In this document: piece by piece, positions 10,445-19,090 of the stretch
Position numbering within the stretch: the first letter of the stretch is position 1
Layout of the letters: each line of letters begins with the position of its first letter
Assembly (NCBI GenBank): GCA_027038275.1
Contig: JALVXC010000089.1
Location: 1-42,078, forward strand
DNA: 42,078 bases
Reading direction: 5' to 3'
Source of the DNA: Campylobacteraceae bacterium
GTDB taxonomy: Bacteria; Campylobacterota; Campylobacteria; Campylobacterales; Sulfurovaceae
The notes under the pieces: model-generated
The model's input: the letters and a program-made list of their open reading frames with translations, nothing else
What the model was told of the DNA's origin: nothing
The model's database searches: none
Program-made: the position numbers and the translations under genes

Positions 10445-11548
10445 CTAAGGAAATCTTACTTTATTTTTCCTTTTTGGAGAGTGCAAATAAAACTTCACAA
10501 TATCTTTTAAATCTATATCTTGATTAGCTAAATATACTTTTTTATCCTCTTTAGGAACAGTTTGATATTTTGCTAAATATCTTTTTTTAATCTTCGTTGC
10601 TAATTTATGAACAGCCATGGCATAGTAGTCACTGTGGTTATAGCGAGTAATAACATAAAAATTTTTAGCTCCATACCAAAGCTCATCATATTTTGCCTTT
10701 TGAAGCTTTATGAGCATAACTTGCTTATTGTAGGGGAAGTGAACTCTTGGTTTAATACCTTTTAAGTCTCGTCTATGATATTTATAAGAAAAACCTGTCT
10801 TTAGCCCATAAAATCGGTTACCTTTATAGCTAACTCGTACACCTACAGGTTCATCTTTTTTCCAACCATTCTCTTTAAAGTAGTTAGCAATACTCCCTAT
10901 GGCATCTTCTGCTTTATTAAGGCGTATTTTACCATCGTTATCAAAGTCAACAGCATAGTGTTTGTAGTTGCTTGGCATAAATTGTGCTAGACCAATAGCT
11001 CCAGAGTGTGAACCTTTAACTGCTCTTGGTTCTATTTGTTCCTTATAACACATTTTTAAAAACTCCTTTAGTTGATAACGGTAAAACTTTCTACGTTTTT
11101 TTCCTTTATCAAAAGCAAGATGAGTAAGAGAGTCAAATACATAATAAGTTCCACGATTTTTGCCAAAGTAGCTCTCTATCCCAATAATTGCTGTAATATA
11201 CTCAGGTGGTACACCATACTTTTTATAGGCTTTTTGTAGAGTGTTATAGTGTTTAAACATAAACTCTGCACCTAGATTAGTTTGGTTATGCTCTAAATGC
11301 ATTTGAGCATAGATATCCCATTTACCTTTTGGTTTAGAAGATTTTTTAACTTTTTTTTGGGATTTCTTTTGTGGAATATAGGGGATTTTACGTACATTTT
11401 TAAAGAGATTATATAGATACTCTTTTTTATAATGGTATCTGCTATGCATCTGCTCAATAAATCGCCTCACCTCTGCTTTTTTAGTGTAGTCAACTGCAAA
11501 GAGAGAGCTTTGTGCAACAAGTAGAAAAACTGCTATAAGCTTATGCAA
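10445..11548 (-). CDS. Lytic murein transglycosylase, MltB-like
   Basis: The 367-residue protein begins with a signal peptide ending near S-L-F-A. It would cleave peptidoglycan between MurNAc and GlcNAc in the periplasm. The catalytic region shows I-I-G-I-E-S-Y-F-G-K-N with the general-acid Glu, then S-L-T-H-L-A-F-D, G-S-H-S-G-A-I-G-L-A-Q-F-M-P-S and D-F-D-N-D-G-K, the set typical of MltB (SLT family 3). No lipobox Cys is seen, so it is probably soluble. The start is TTG at 11548-11546, six bases after GGAG on the minus strand. It converges with carA. Confidence 0.9.
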   Translation of the reverse strand: MHKLIAVFLLVAQSSLFAVDYTKKAEVRRFIEQMHSRYHYKKEYLYNLFKNVRKIPYIPQKKSQKKVKKSSKPKGKWDIYAQMHLEHNQTNLGAEFMFKHYNTLQKAYKKYGVPPEYITAIIGIESYFGKNRGTYYVFDSLTHLAFDKGKKRRKFYRYQLKEFLKMCYKEQIEPRAVKGSHSGAIGLAQFMPSNYKHYAVDFDNDGKIRLNKAEDAIGSIANYFKENGWKKDEPVGVRVSYKGNRFYGLKTGFSYKYHRRDLKGIKPRVHFPYNKQVMLIKLQKAKYDELWYGAKNFYVITRYNHSDYYAMAVHKLATKIKKRYLAKYQTVPKEDKKVYLANQDIDLKDIVKFYLHSPKRKNKVRFP

Positions 11549-11638
11549 AATAGACTCCTTTTTTAAATATTTTGCAAAGTATAGCAGTTTTATGGTTGTT
11601 TTTAAATATTTTTATTTATTAGTTTATGTTTTTAAGAA

Positions 11639-12805
11639 TTAATTATCTGAAATTTCTCCTACTATCTCTAATGCTCTCTCTTTAGCTCTTTCAATATCTT
11701 CATCTAAAATCAAACTAACAGCCATACGACGACCAATATGACTTTCAGGTTTTCCAAATATTCGTACATAAGAGCTATCAGTAAAAGCATTATCAGGAAT
11801 ATTAAGTATAGGATTTGAACTCTCACTTTTAGCTTTATAGGCTCCACAAGCACCTGCACCATAAGTAGTGTAATTTAGTGGTAGCCCCAAAACAGCTCTT
11901 ACATGTAGTGCAAACTCACTTTGACTTTGAGTAATAAGTGTGACCATACCTGTATCATGTGGGCGTGGGCTAAGTTCAGAAAAGTAGACCTCTTCACCTT
12001 TAACAAAAAACTCAACACCAAAGATACCACGACCTCCAAGCCCATCTGTAACAGCTTTAGCAATCTCTTTAGCTCTGTTTAGAGCAGATTCACTCATGCT
12101 CATTGGTTGCCAAGATAAAATAAAGTCACCATCTTTTTGCACATGACCAATAGGGTCACAAAAAACTGTACCTGTCTCATTGCGAACAGTCAAAAGGGTA
12201 ATTTCGTAGTCAAATGGCACAAACTCTTCAACAATAAGCTCACTTGCATCACCTCTTGCCTCTTTTGCAATCTCCCAAGAGGCTTCAATGTCATCAGCTG
12301 TTTTTGCAATACTTTGACCATGACCTGATGAACTCATAACAGGTTTAATAACACAAGGAAAACCTATCTCTTCACCTGCTTTTTTTAGCTCCTCTAAGCT
12401 TTTGACAAATTTATACTTAGATGTCTTAAGTCCTAGCTCTTCAGAGGCAAAAACACGAATATTTTTACGGTTCATAGTCTTGTTAACTGCTTCAGCATTT
12501 GGAATAATATGATAACCTTTAGCCTCTGCTTCAAAGAGAGCATCAATAGAGATAGCCTCAACCTCTGGCAAGATATATGTAGGCTTCTCTTGCTCAATAA
12601 GCTCAACTACTGCCTCTTTATTTAGCATATCAATAACATAAGCACGATTGGCCACTAGGTGAGCTGGAGCATTTTCATATTTGTCAACAGCAACAACCTC
12701 AATACCTAATCTTTGAGCCTCAATAGCAACCTCTTTTCCAAGTTCTCCTGAGCCTAAAAGCATAATTTTAATAGCATCTTTTTGTAATGGTGTGGTAAAT
12801 CTCAT
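11639..12805 (-). CDS. purT: Formate-dependent phosphoribosylglycinamide formyltransferase
   Basis: The 388-residue ATP-grasp enzyme makes formyl-GAR from GAR, formate and ATP, so purine synthesis here can use formate rather than formyl-tetrahydrofolate. The N-terminus has [10 protein letters not shown] for substrate binding. The ATP-grasp core has [16 protein letters not shown], and the metal-binding end has [21 protein letters not shown]. The length is normal. The ATG is preceded by AAGGA. It appears monocistronic, separated from glnK by a terminator. Confidence 0.95.
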   Translation of the reverse strand: MRFTTPLQKDAIKIMLLGSGELGKEVAIEAQRLGIEVVAVDKYENAPAHLVANRAYVIDMLNKEAVVELIEQEKPTYILPEVEAISIDALFEAEAKGYHIIPNAEAVNKTMNRKNIRVFASEELGLKTSKYKFVKSLEELKKAGEEIGFPCVIKPVMSSSGHGQSIAKTADDIEASWEIAKEARGDASELIVEEFVPFDYEITLLTVRNETGTVFCDPIGHVQKDGDFILSWQPMSMSESALNRAKEIAKAVTDGLGGRGIFGVEFFVKGEEVYFSELSPRPHDTGMVTLITQSQSEFALHVRAVLGLPLNYTTYGAGACGAYKAKSESSNPILNIPDNAFTDSSYVRIFGKPESHIGRRMAVSLILDEDIERAKERALEIVGEISDN

Positions 12806-12881
12806 TAGGATATATCCTTATAGTTTTAATGGTGTAATTGTACCGAATTAGGGTTTAGGGGGAGTTATTTTAAGTAAAGAG

Positions 12882-12911
12882 AAAAAAAATAGGAACAAAC
12901 TGTTCCTATTT
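12882..12911 (-). terminator. Intrinsic terminator of the amt-glnK unit
   Basis: On the minus strand an 11-bp perfect stem (AAATAGGAACA / TGTTCCTATTT) with a 3-base loop runs into eight T residues, 12 bases after the glnK stop. This is the clearest intrinsic terminator in the window. Confidence 0.85.
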
Positions 12912-12923
12912 AAATTAGTAATC

Positions 12924-13265
12924 TTAAAGAGCCTCAGCGTCAGTTTCACCTGTACGTACTCTTACAACATGAGATATGTCAGAGACAAAGATTTTACCAT
13001 CACCAATTTTACCAGTGTGAGCAGCCTCTTTTATGGCATTTACTGCTGTATCTGCAAACTCTTGTGTGCTTACTATAATCTCAATCTTAACTTTTGGAAT
13101 AAACTCAACTACATACTCAGCTCCTCTGTATAGTTCAGAGTGACCTTGTTGTCGCCCATAACCTTTAACTTCTGAGATTGTCATACCCTCAATTCCAGCT
13201 TCTACTAGTGCCTCTTTTACATCTTCTAGCTTAAATGGCTTAATTATTGCTTCAATTTTTTTCAT
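12924..13265 (-). CDS. glnK: PII nitrogen regulatory protein
   Basis: The 113-residue protein is a complete PII signal protein, which senses ATP/ADP and 2-oxoglutarate and can plug the Amt channel. It shows [12 protein letters not shown] at the start and a T-loop with Y46 and Y51 in the standard positions (E-L-Y-R-G-A-E-Y). The usual G-K-I-G-D-G-K-I-F nucleotide loop and V-R-V-R-T-G-E end follow. It lies 36 bases after amt and shares its transcript, which favours glnK over glnB. Whether Tyr51 is uridylylated here cannot be told from the sequence. Confidence 0.93.
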   Translation of the reverse strand: MKKIEAIIKPFKLEDVKEALVEAGIEGMTISEVKGYGRQQGHSELYRGAEYVVEFIPKVKIEIIVSTQEFADTAVNAIKEAAHTGKIGDGKIFVSDISHVVRVRTGETDAEAL

Positions 13266-13301
13266 ATTTATATCCTTTGAATTGTATTTAAGAATGAACC
13301 T

Positions 13302-14618
13302 TTATAGATTCATTCCTCTCTCACCATGAACTGATTCATCAAGACCAATCTCTTCACACTCTGCATCAACTCTACCACCACCAGTAAGTGCAGATGCTAC
13401 AAAATAAACAATAACAGTACCAACAAGTGTCCATGCTCCAACAATAAGAACAGACTCTACTTGAACCATAAATTGACCCATTCTGTCACCAGACTCTTTA
13501 AGTGGACCGTCCCAAAGTAAATCTTGGTCATTAAGAGCAAGAAGACCAGTCATTAGTGCACCCCAAAGACCTGCTAGGAAGTGAATACCAAATGCATCAA
13601 GAGAGTCATCGTATTTGAACATCTTTTTAAGACCTACAACACCGAAGAATCCAATAACTGAACCACCGATACCTACAATAAATGCTCCACCAACGCTTAC
13701 AAAACCAGCAGCAGGAGTAATAGCAACTAACCCAGCGACAATACCAGAAGCAAGACCAAGAAGAGTTGGCTTTTTGTAAACAACCCACTCAATTACCATC
13801 CATGCAATACCAGCAGCAGCAGTAGCTACAGTTGTTGTAAGTAGAGCCACACCAGCAACAGCATTAGCACCAAAAGCAGAACCTGCGTTAAATCCATACC
13901 AACCGAACCATAAAATCGCTGCACCAACAGCTGTAAGAATGATAGAGAAAGGTTTCATAGCAGTTTTATTATATCCAGCTCTTTTACCTACTAAGATAGC
14001 AAGAACAAGACCTGCTAGACCACCGTTCATGTGTACAACAGTACCACCAGCAAAATCTAAAGCACCTGCATCAAAAAGTAATGCACCATCTCCACCCCAA
14101 ACCATGTGAGTAATTGGAGCATAAACAACAAGTCCCCAAATTGCTACAAATATAAGCCATGTAGAGAACTTCATACGTTCAATAACTGAACCAGAAGCAA
14201 TCGCTACTGTAATAGCTGCAAAAGTACCTTGGAATGCAATAAATACAAACTCAGGATAATTTGCAGTTGCAGAGAGTGCCTTCCAGTCTGTAGCAGAGAG
14301 AAGAATATTTCCAAAACCACCTATAAACTGTTGCATACCAGCTGAACTAGCTGTTCCAAATGCAAGTGAGTAACCTGCAACAATCCACATAACAAATGCA
14401 ACTACAAATGCACCCATAACCATTGTAAACGTATTAAGTGCATTTTTACTTCGTGTCATACCTGCATAAAATAGTGCAAGACCAGCTGGTGTCATAAGTA
14501 ATACAAATGCAGTAGAGACCATCATCCATGCTGTATCACCAGAATCGAGTTTGTCCTCAGCAAATGTAAGAACGGGTAGGGCTAACAGTGTTAGCAGTGC
14601 TAGAAATTTATTTTTCAT
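13302..14618 (-). CDS. amt: Ammonium transporter
   Basis: The 438-residue membrane protein of the Amt/Mep/Rh family carries ammonium across the inner membrane. A cleavable N-terminal segment (to about Ala20) is followed by about eleven membrane helices. Family landmarks are D-T-A-W-M-M at the external start, F-Y-A-G-M-T-R-S-K-N, D-F-A-G-G-T-V-V-H-M-N-G-G with the first pore His, and F-G-I-H-F-L-A-G-L-W-G with the second. AAGGAG precedes the ATG, and glnK follows in the same operon, the usual arrangement for PII control. Confidence 0.95.
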   Translation of the reverse strand: MKNKFLALLTLLALPVLTFAEDKLDSGDTAWMMVSTAFVLLMTPAGLALFYAGMTRSKNALNTFTMVMGAFVVAFVMWIVAGYSLAFGTASSAGMQQFIGGFGNILLSATDWKALSATANYPEFVFIAFQGTFAAITVAIASGSVIERMKFSTWLIFVAIWGLVVYAPITHMVWGGDGALLFDAGALDFAGGTVVHMNGGLAGLVLAILVGKRAGYNKTAMKPFSIILTAVGAAILWFGWYGFNAGSAFGANAVAGVALLTTTVATAAAGIAWMVIEWVVYKKPTLLGLASGIVAGLVAITPAAGFVSVGGAFIVGIGGSVIGFFGVVGLKKMFKYDDSLDAFGIHFLAGLWGALMTGLLALNDQDLLWDGPLKESGDRMGQFMVQVESVLIVGAWTLVGTVIVYFVASALTGGGRVDAECEEIGLDESVHGERGMNL

Positions 14619-14649
14619 AAACTTACTCCTTCATTTTTTTATATCGCTT

Positions 14650-14655
14650 AGTATA
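14650..14655 (-). promoter_or_regulatory. Possible -10 box for amt-glnK
   Basis: On the minus strand TATACT sits 31 bases upstream of the amt start. No sigma-54 type GG/GC signature was seen in the 242-base gap between amt and the first porin. Confidence 0.4.
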
Positions 14656-14797
14656 ACTTGATTTTAAGAAAAAGTCTGTTTTGTATTGTATAAAAAATAG
14701 ACAATTCTAATATAGAAATATTTATATAATTTATAGTAAGCATAAAATTCTAAAGTAACAAAAATTTTTATTTTTATGTAAAATTAAGAGTATATAC

Positions 14798-14827
14798 TTG
14801 CAAAAGTTAAACCTTTTATGTTATCAT
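14798..14827 (+). promoter_or_regulatory. Promoter of porin 1
   Basis: TTGCAA (14798-14803) and TATCAT (14822-14827) are separated by 18 bases, with 33 bases between the -10 and the ATG. The same arrangement, at the same distances, lies before the second porin, which argues for a real duplicated promoter. Confidence 0.6.
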
Positions 14828-14860
14828 GATTTTACAATTTCATATAAAAGGAGTAAATAC

Positions 14861-15994
14861 ATGAAGTTTATAAAGTTAAGTTTAATTGCAGCATTAGCTG
14901 TAACAACAGCAATGGCGGGGGATGCTAAAATTTCTGGAGATGCAAAAGTTTTTTATAGTACATCAGATGCAAATAAAGCAGACCTTTTTGATAAAGGTGC
15001 AAACTCAATGGGTGATGCCGCTATAAGTCTTGATTATTCAAGAGATATTGCAGATGGAGTCTCATTAAATGCAGGAGTGACAGGTGTTTCAACTCTAGGT
15101 CTTGAAAGTACACTTGTTGGTGCTACATGGATTGACCATGCATTAAAAGATAGAGCATGGATTGATGTTGCTAATGTAACAGCAAAACTTGGAAATACTA
15201 CAGCTGTAATTGGTCGTCAAAAACTTGACACACCTTTGGCATTTACTGAAACTTGGAATATTGCAGAGAATACATTTGATGCATTTACATTTGTAAATAG
15301 CGATTTAACTGATACTACATTGGTTGCTTCTGCTGTTACTAGAGCAAATGGTGGTGAATTTACAAATATTCAAGGTGGTATGACAGATGTAGGTGAAGGT
15401 ATCTATGCATTTGGTGCTGTAACTAAACTTATTCCAAATACAACAGCACAACTTTGGTACTATGATTTTGCACATAATGATAACAAAAAACTATGGGTAC
15501 AAGCAGATGCAAATGTAGCTAGTGGTATAACTGCTGGTGTTCAATATGCTAAAGCAATGGTTGATAATGGAGATGACTCTTCAGTTATAGCTGCAAAATT
15601 AGGTTATGATGCTAAGCCAATGAGTCTATATGCAGCTTATTCAAAAGCTGATGATAAAGGTACACTTGGTTTTGCTAACTATGGTGGATTTGGTGCTTCA
15701 AAGCTCTATACAGAAGCATGGTGGAACTTAGGATTTGTATCTAAACCAGGTGCTCAAGCTGTTGCTGTTGGTGCTTCAACAGATGTTTCAGGTCTTGGAC
15801 TTACTGCTCAATATACTACAGTAACAAATGATAGTAATCTTGCATCTGATGAGATGGATGAAGTTACATTAACAGCAACTAAAAAAGTTGGACCTGTTGA
15901 TGCTACATTGGCATTAATTAATACTTCATCTGATGATGATACTATTGATGGTAATACAGTTCAAGCTTACATAACTGTACCTTTTTCACTTTAA
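14861..15994 (+). CDS. Outer-membrane porin 1
   Basis: The 377-residue protein has a signal peptide ending in A-M-A. The mature part is made of alternating short strands rich in Ala, Gly, Thr and aromatic residues, as in a beta-barrel porin. It ends in T-V-P-F-S-L, a plausible outer-membrane terminal strand. The frame stays open upstream to 14798, but AAAAGGAG is correctly placed only for the ATG at 14861, and the longer version would bury the signal peptide and overlap the promoter. The next gene is a clear paralogue. The substrate cannot be inferred. Confidence 0.85.
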   Translation: MKFIKLSLIAALAVTTAMAGDAKISGDAKVFYSTSDANKADLFDKGANSMGDAAISLDYSRDIADGVSLNAGVTGVSTLGLESTLVGATWIDHALKDRAWIDVANVTAKLGNTTAVIGRQKLDTPLAFTETWNIAENTFDAFTFVNSDLTDTTLVASAVTRANGGEFTNIQGGMTDVGEGIYAFGAVTKLIPNTTAQLWYYDFAHNDNKKLWVQADANVASGITAGVQYAKAMVDNGDDSSVIAAKLGYDAKPMSLYAAYSKADDKGTLGFANYGGFGASKLYTEAWWNLGFVSKPGAQAVAVGASTDVSGLGLTAQYTTVTNDSNLASDEMDEVTLTATKKVGPVDATLALINTSSDDDTIDGNTVQAYITVPFSL

Positions 15995-16000
15995 TAAATA

Positions 16001-16029
16001 AATAACCATGAGTTTATCTCATGGTTATT
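16001..16029 (+). terminator. Terminator after porin 1
   Basis: A perfect 12-bp stem (AATAACCATGAG / CTCATGGTTATT) with a 5-base loop lies 6 bases after the stop codon and is followed by a T-rich stretch. Confidence 0.75.
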
Positions 16030-16072
16030 ATCTCTTTTTCCCCTTTCTTTAATTTAAATTATAACTATATAT

Positions 16073-16102
16073 TTGCAAAAATAAATTCTTTTATGTTATT
16101 AT
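16073..16102 (+). promoter_or_regulatory. Promoter of porin 2
   Basis: TTGCAA (16073-16078) and TATTAT (16097-16102) are 18 bases apart, and the flanking sequence closely resembles the porin 1 promoter, including CTTTTATGTTAT across the spacer and -10. Confidence 0.6.
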
Positions 16103-16135
16103 GATTTTTTAATTTAATATATGAGGAATAGATAA

Positions 16136-17293
16136 GTGAAGTTTAAAAAAATAAGTTTAATAACACTATTAGCTATAACAACAGCAATGGCAGATAATGC
16201 GAAGATTTCAGGAGATGCTAAACTATATTATAGCACTTTTGATGGTGGAGAGAGTGACCTCTTTAGTAAAACAGGGTCAATAGGAGATACAGCACTAGAG
16301 CTTAAGTACTCAAGAAACTTAAAAGAGGGGATTGTTATTAATGCTGGTATTACTGGTGTCTCCACATTGGGTTTAGAGGATAGTTTAGTTTCTGGAACAT
16401 GGGTAAATCATAATGGTGGAGTTAAAGACCAAGCATATATTGATACAGCAAATATTGTTGCAAAAGTGGCAACAAATACAACTTTAGTGGTTGGTCGTCA
16501 AGAGCTAGATACTCCATTTTTTTACTCCGAAAAATGGAATATTGTACCAAATACCTTTGATGCCGTTGTAGCTGTTAACAATGATATTCCCGATACAACA
16601 TTTGTTGGTGCATGGGTTGGTAGAGGAGATGGTGATGCTAAAACAGTAAATGCAGTTAATGGAAATGGAGGGTTTAGCTCTTTTGGAGGTCACCCTGCTT
16701 ATGCATTTGGTTTAATTAATAAAAGTATTCCAAATACAGCTGTACAAGCTTGGTACTATCAAGTTCCATCTACAGCAAAAGCATACTGGTTACAAGCTGA
16801 TACAGCTATAACTAAAGAGACTTCGCTTGGACTTCAATATGCAAATGCTAAAAATAGTAATGAGTCTGACAGTAGTCAAGCGGCTGCTGTAAAAGTTGGT
16901 TATGCTGCTGGTCCTTTAACATCACATGTTGCTTACTCAAAAAGAAGTTCTGTTGGTTCAATTGATATTGCAAATATTGCTACAGGTGGTGGTGAGTCAA
17001 AACTCTATACAGAGGCTTTTTTAAACTATGGTCTAGTAGGTTCTCGTAAAGCTGAGACTATTGCTGTAGGTGCAGACTATGATATTGGAACAGCTGAACT
17101 TGGTCTACTCTATACCTCTGTTGATACAGATAAATTAAACAGTGATGTAAAAGAGGTTGCGTTAACGGCAACTACAAAAGTTGGACCAGTTGATACAACT
17201 TTTGCATTTATTAATACTGATGCAAAAGGTGCTAATTCAGCTCTTGATGGTAATACAGTTCAAGCTTACTTAACAGTCCCTTTCTCACTTTAA
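16136..17293 (+). CDS. Outer-membrane porin 2 (paralogue of porin 1)
   Basis: The 385-residue protein has the same layout as porin 1: a signal peptide ending A-M-A, a start of mature sequence with A-K-I-S-G-D-A-K, matching strands throughout (for example V-V-G-R-Q-E-L-D-T-P against V-I-G-R-Q-K-L-D-T-P), and the end T-V-P-F-S-L. It starts with GTG; GAGGAA precedes it at a proper distance. It carries loop insertions relative to porin 1, including a Gly/Asn-rich one near residue 170. A tandem duplication including the promoter is the simplest origin. Substrate unknown. Confidence 0.85.
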   Translation: MKFKKISLITLLAITTAMADNAKISGDAKLYYSTFDGGESDLFSKTGSIGDTALELKYSRNLKEGIVINAGITGVSTLGLEDSLVSGTWVNHNGGVKDQAYIDTANIVAKVATNTTLVVGRQELDTPFFYSEKWNIVPNTFDAVVAVNNDIPDTTFVGAWVGRGDGDAKTVNAVNGNGGFSSFGGHPAYAFGLINKSIPNTAVQAWYYQVPSTAKAYWLQADTAITKETSLGLQYANAKNSNESDSSQAAAVKVGYAAGPLTSHVAYSKRSSVGSIDIANIATGGGESKLYTEAFLNYGLVGSRKAETIAVGADYDIGTAELGLLYTSVDTDKLNSDVKEVALTATTKVGPVDTTFAFINTDAKGANSALDGNTVQAYLTVPFSL

Positions 17294-17301
17294 TTTATAT
17301 G

Positions 17302-17319
17302 GTGCGATAGCAATCGCAC
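17302..17319 (+). terminator. Short hairpin after porin 2
   Basis: A GC-richer 7-bp stem (GTGCGAT / ATCGCAC) with a 4-base loop lies 8 bases after the stop. No strong T-run follows, so termination is likely but weaker than after porin 1. Confidence 0.5.
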
Positions 17320-17452
17320 TCTATTAAAAATTCTCTAAAATCAAAACTTCAAATACCATAAAACTATAAGAAATAAAACTAATTTTCTCACTAAAAACAA
17401 TAAAAAGTTACAAAAAAACACATAAAATGTTAAAAAATATCAAATTTAATGT

Positions 17453-17458
17453 TATAAT
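17453..17458 (+). promoter_or_regulatory. Probable -10 box of the PilJ-like/NIT-kinase operon
   Basis: TATAAT lies 94 bases before the first gene of the operon. The implied transcript would begin just before a short ORF with its own ribosome-binding site. A second TATAAT at 17526-17531 is close to the start codon and is a weaker alternative. Confidence 0.5.
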
Positions 17459-17477
17459 AGCAGATGGGGAAGTTGAG

Positions 17478-17516
17478 ATGAATGCTCTAACGCTTCTCTC
17501 ATACCTCCTCAATTAA
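17478..17516 (+). CDS. Possible 12-residue Leu-rich leader peptide
   Basis: ATG at 17478 opens a 12-codon frame, MNALTLLSYLLN, ending with TAA at 17514. GGGGAAG lies five bases upstream, a good ribosome-binding site. Five of twelve codons are Leu, all of CTN type and three of them CTC, which is unusual in this AT-rich genome. CTCCT within the frame (17505-17509) is complementary to AGGAG of the next gene's ribosome-binding site (17542-17546). Expression and any attenuation role are inference. Confidence 0.35.
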   Translation: MNALTLLSYLLN

Positions 17517-17552
17517 TTTATTACTTATAATCAAAAGAGTAAGGAGAAAAAA

Positions 17553-18329
17553 ATGAAAAAATTTTATATGAGTTTAATAATTATATTTTTTGCAACAACT
17601 AGTGCATTTGCTAAGACAGGAATATCAAATGCAGAAAAATTAGAGTTAATCAATATTGTCAATCAACAGCAAATTCTTTCACAACGGATTTCAAAGGCAT
17701 ATTTGTATGTTAACAAAACAAATGTATCGGGCAATGCCGATAAGCAGTTAAAGAGTGCATTAAAGAGTTTTTATAAAACATACTCTACAATTAACACCTC
17801 TACAAAGAGTCCACAAATTAGAACTATAATGGCTTATATTAAAAAAAGTTCTAATAAGTTTAATAGATTGGTCAAGCAACCACATAGTAAAGAGAATACA
17901 AAAAAGATTTTAGACCTTAGTGCGGATGTTTTGGCAAAAAGTAAAAAGGTGGCAACTTTGTTGAAAAAAGATTTAAATAAGAATATATATGAGGCTATGG
18001 AAAAGTCAAATCAACAACAGGTTTTAGCAGAGAAGATTGCAACTTATTGTAAAGCTTTAGAGTTAAATAAAGATGATGAGGTACTTAAACAGAAAATAAA
18101 AGTTGCTATTGAAACATTTGCTATAAATCATAAAAAACTGATGAACAATAAACAGAATAGTAAAATAATCTCAAAAAAGTTAAAAGAGGTCGATACAATT
18201 TGGAAAACAGCTTATCCCATTTATGAGGGTAAGGCATCATTTATCAACTCTTTTGTATTTAATTCAACAACTAGAATTTCAAAAAAGATGAAAGAGATAT
18301 CTAAATTATATATGGCAATGAAAAAATAA
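17553..18329 (+). CDS. Periplasmic protein with two PilJ-like sensor repeats
   Basis: The 258-residue protein has a signal peptide ending near A-F-A. It contains two helical segments of the type IV pili methyl-accepting transducer N-terminal (PilJ) kind. The first starts with N-Q-Q-Q-I-L-S-Q-R-I-S-K-A-Y and the second with N-Q-Q-Q-V-L-A-E-K-I-A-T-Y. In known proteins this motif lies in periplasmic ligand-binding bundles. No membrane anchor or signalling domain follows, so it is probably a free periplasmic sensor or binding protein. AAGGAG precedes the ATG. Its stop overlaps the next start by one base (TAATG). A role as partner of the downstream kinase is inferred from the operon. Confidence 0.75.
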   Translation: MKKFYMSLIIIFFATTSAFAKTGISNAEKLELINIVNQQQILSQRISKAYLYVNKTNVSGNADKQLKSALKSFYKTYSTINTSTKSPQIRTIMAYIKKSSNKFNRLVKQPHSKENTKKILDLSADVLAKSKKVATLLKKDLNKNIYEAMEKSNQQQVLAEKIATYCKALELNKDDEVLKQKIKVAIETFAINHKKLMNNKQNSKIISKKLKEVDTIWKTAYPIYEGKASFINSFVFNSTTRISKKMKEISKLYMAMKK

Positions 18330-19078
18330 TGAAAAAAACAATTTTAATAGTAATTTTCTTCTCAGCACTACTGTTTGGTTCAACGAGAGGAGATGTAAAG
18401 ATTATTGAAGCTTCTGAAAATATTCAATATTTAAGTCAGAAGATTGCTGTTGATTATCTACTTCTCTATAATAAAGAGGGTGACAACCTTTTAAAAAGAA
18501 GAATAGAGAAGAATATAGAGAGATTAGAGTCGTTTGCAAATGAGATATGGGAAATGACTAAAAGTGATAGTACTAAATACTATATAAACTATTTTAAATT
18601 AGACTTAAAAGATATTAAAGCGATTATTAATAAAAAGAAAAGTATTGCAAATGTAAATCTGATTTTAGCTTATGGTGAAGAGTTTATTGAGGGGTCTGAT
18701 GCTATTATTAAAGAGCATCAGTATAAATATACTAAAGAGGAGAAGATGTTGATGTTGAGCAAAAAGGCTCAATATCTCTTTGAGTATATAACAAGCTACT
18801 ATATGGCATCAAAAATAGGCTTAAGCAATGATTTCAATAGAGAGAAAATGTATCAAGCTATAGCTAAAATAGATAAGATTTTAAGAGAGGTTAATGAGTA
18901 TAGCTACTCTAAAGAGCTCAAAAAAAGGGTTGAACAAATTTGCACTATTTGGACAACCAATAAAGCATTTTTTAACAACCAAGATGGGCTTTATATTCCA
19001 CATATTCTATTGCACTCTACTCAATATAGTCAAGATATTTTAGAAGAGATTGAGAGATATCATAAGAAAAATTTATAA
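18329..19078 (+). CDS. Second periplasmic PilJ-like protein
   Basis: The 249-residue protein has a signal peptide (about residues 1-17) and, like its neighbour, two helical halves. One begins I-Q-Y-L-S-Q-K-I-A-V-D-Y and the other K-A-Q-Y-L-F-E-Y-I-T-S-Y. The motif is weaker than in the upstream protein and lacks the Arg after S-Q, so the ligand may differ. There is no membrane anchor. It is translationally coupled to the gene before it and 12 bases from the hybrid kinase after it. A diverged paralogue of the upstream protein is likely. Confidence 0.65.
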   Translation: MKKTILIVIFFSALLFGSTRGDVKIIEASENIQYLSQKIAVDYLLLYNKEGDNLLKRRIEKNIERLESFANEIWEMTKSDSTKYYINYFKLDLKDIKAIINKKKSIANVNLILAYGEEFIEGSDAIIKEHQYKYTKEEKMLMLSKKAQYLFEYITSYYMASKIGLSNDFNREKMYQAIAKIDKILREVNEYSYSKELKKRVEQICTIWTTNKAFFNNQDGLYIPHILLHSTQYSQDILEEIERYHKKNL

Positions 19079-19090
19079 CTAAGGAACTAC

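Noticed and set aside
14619-14797. Sigma-54 promoter for amt-glnK
   Set aside because: No GG-N10-GC signature was found; an ordinary TATACT box is present.
14798-14860. Longer N-terminus for porin 1 (start at 14798)
   Set aside because: It would overlap the promoter and hide the signal peptide; the ribosome-binding site fits only the ATG at 14861.
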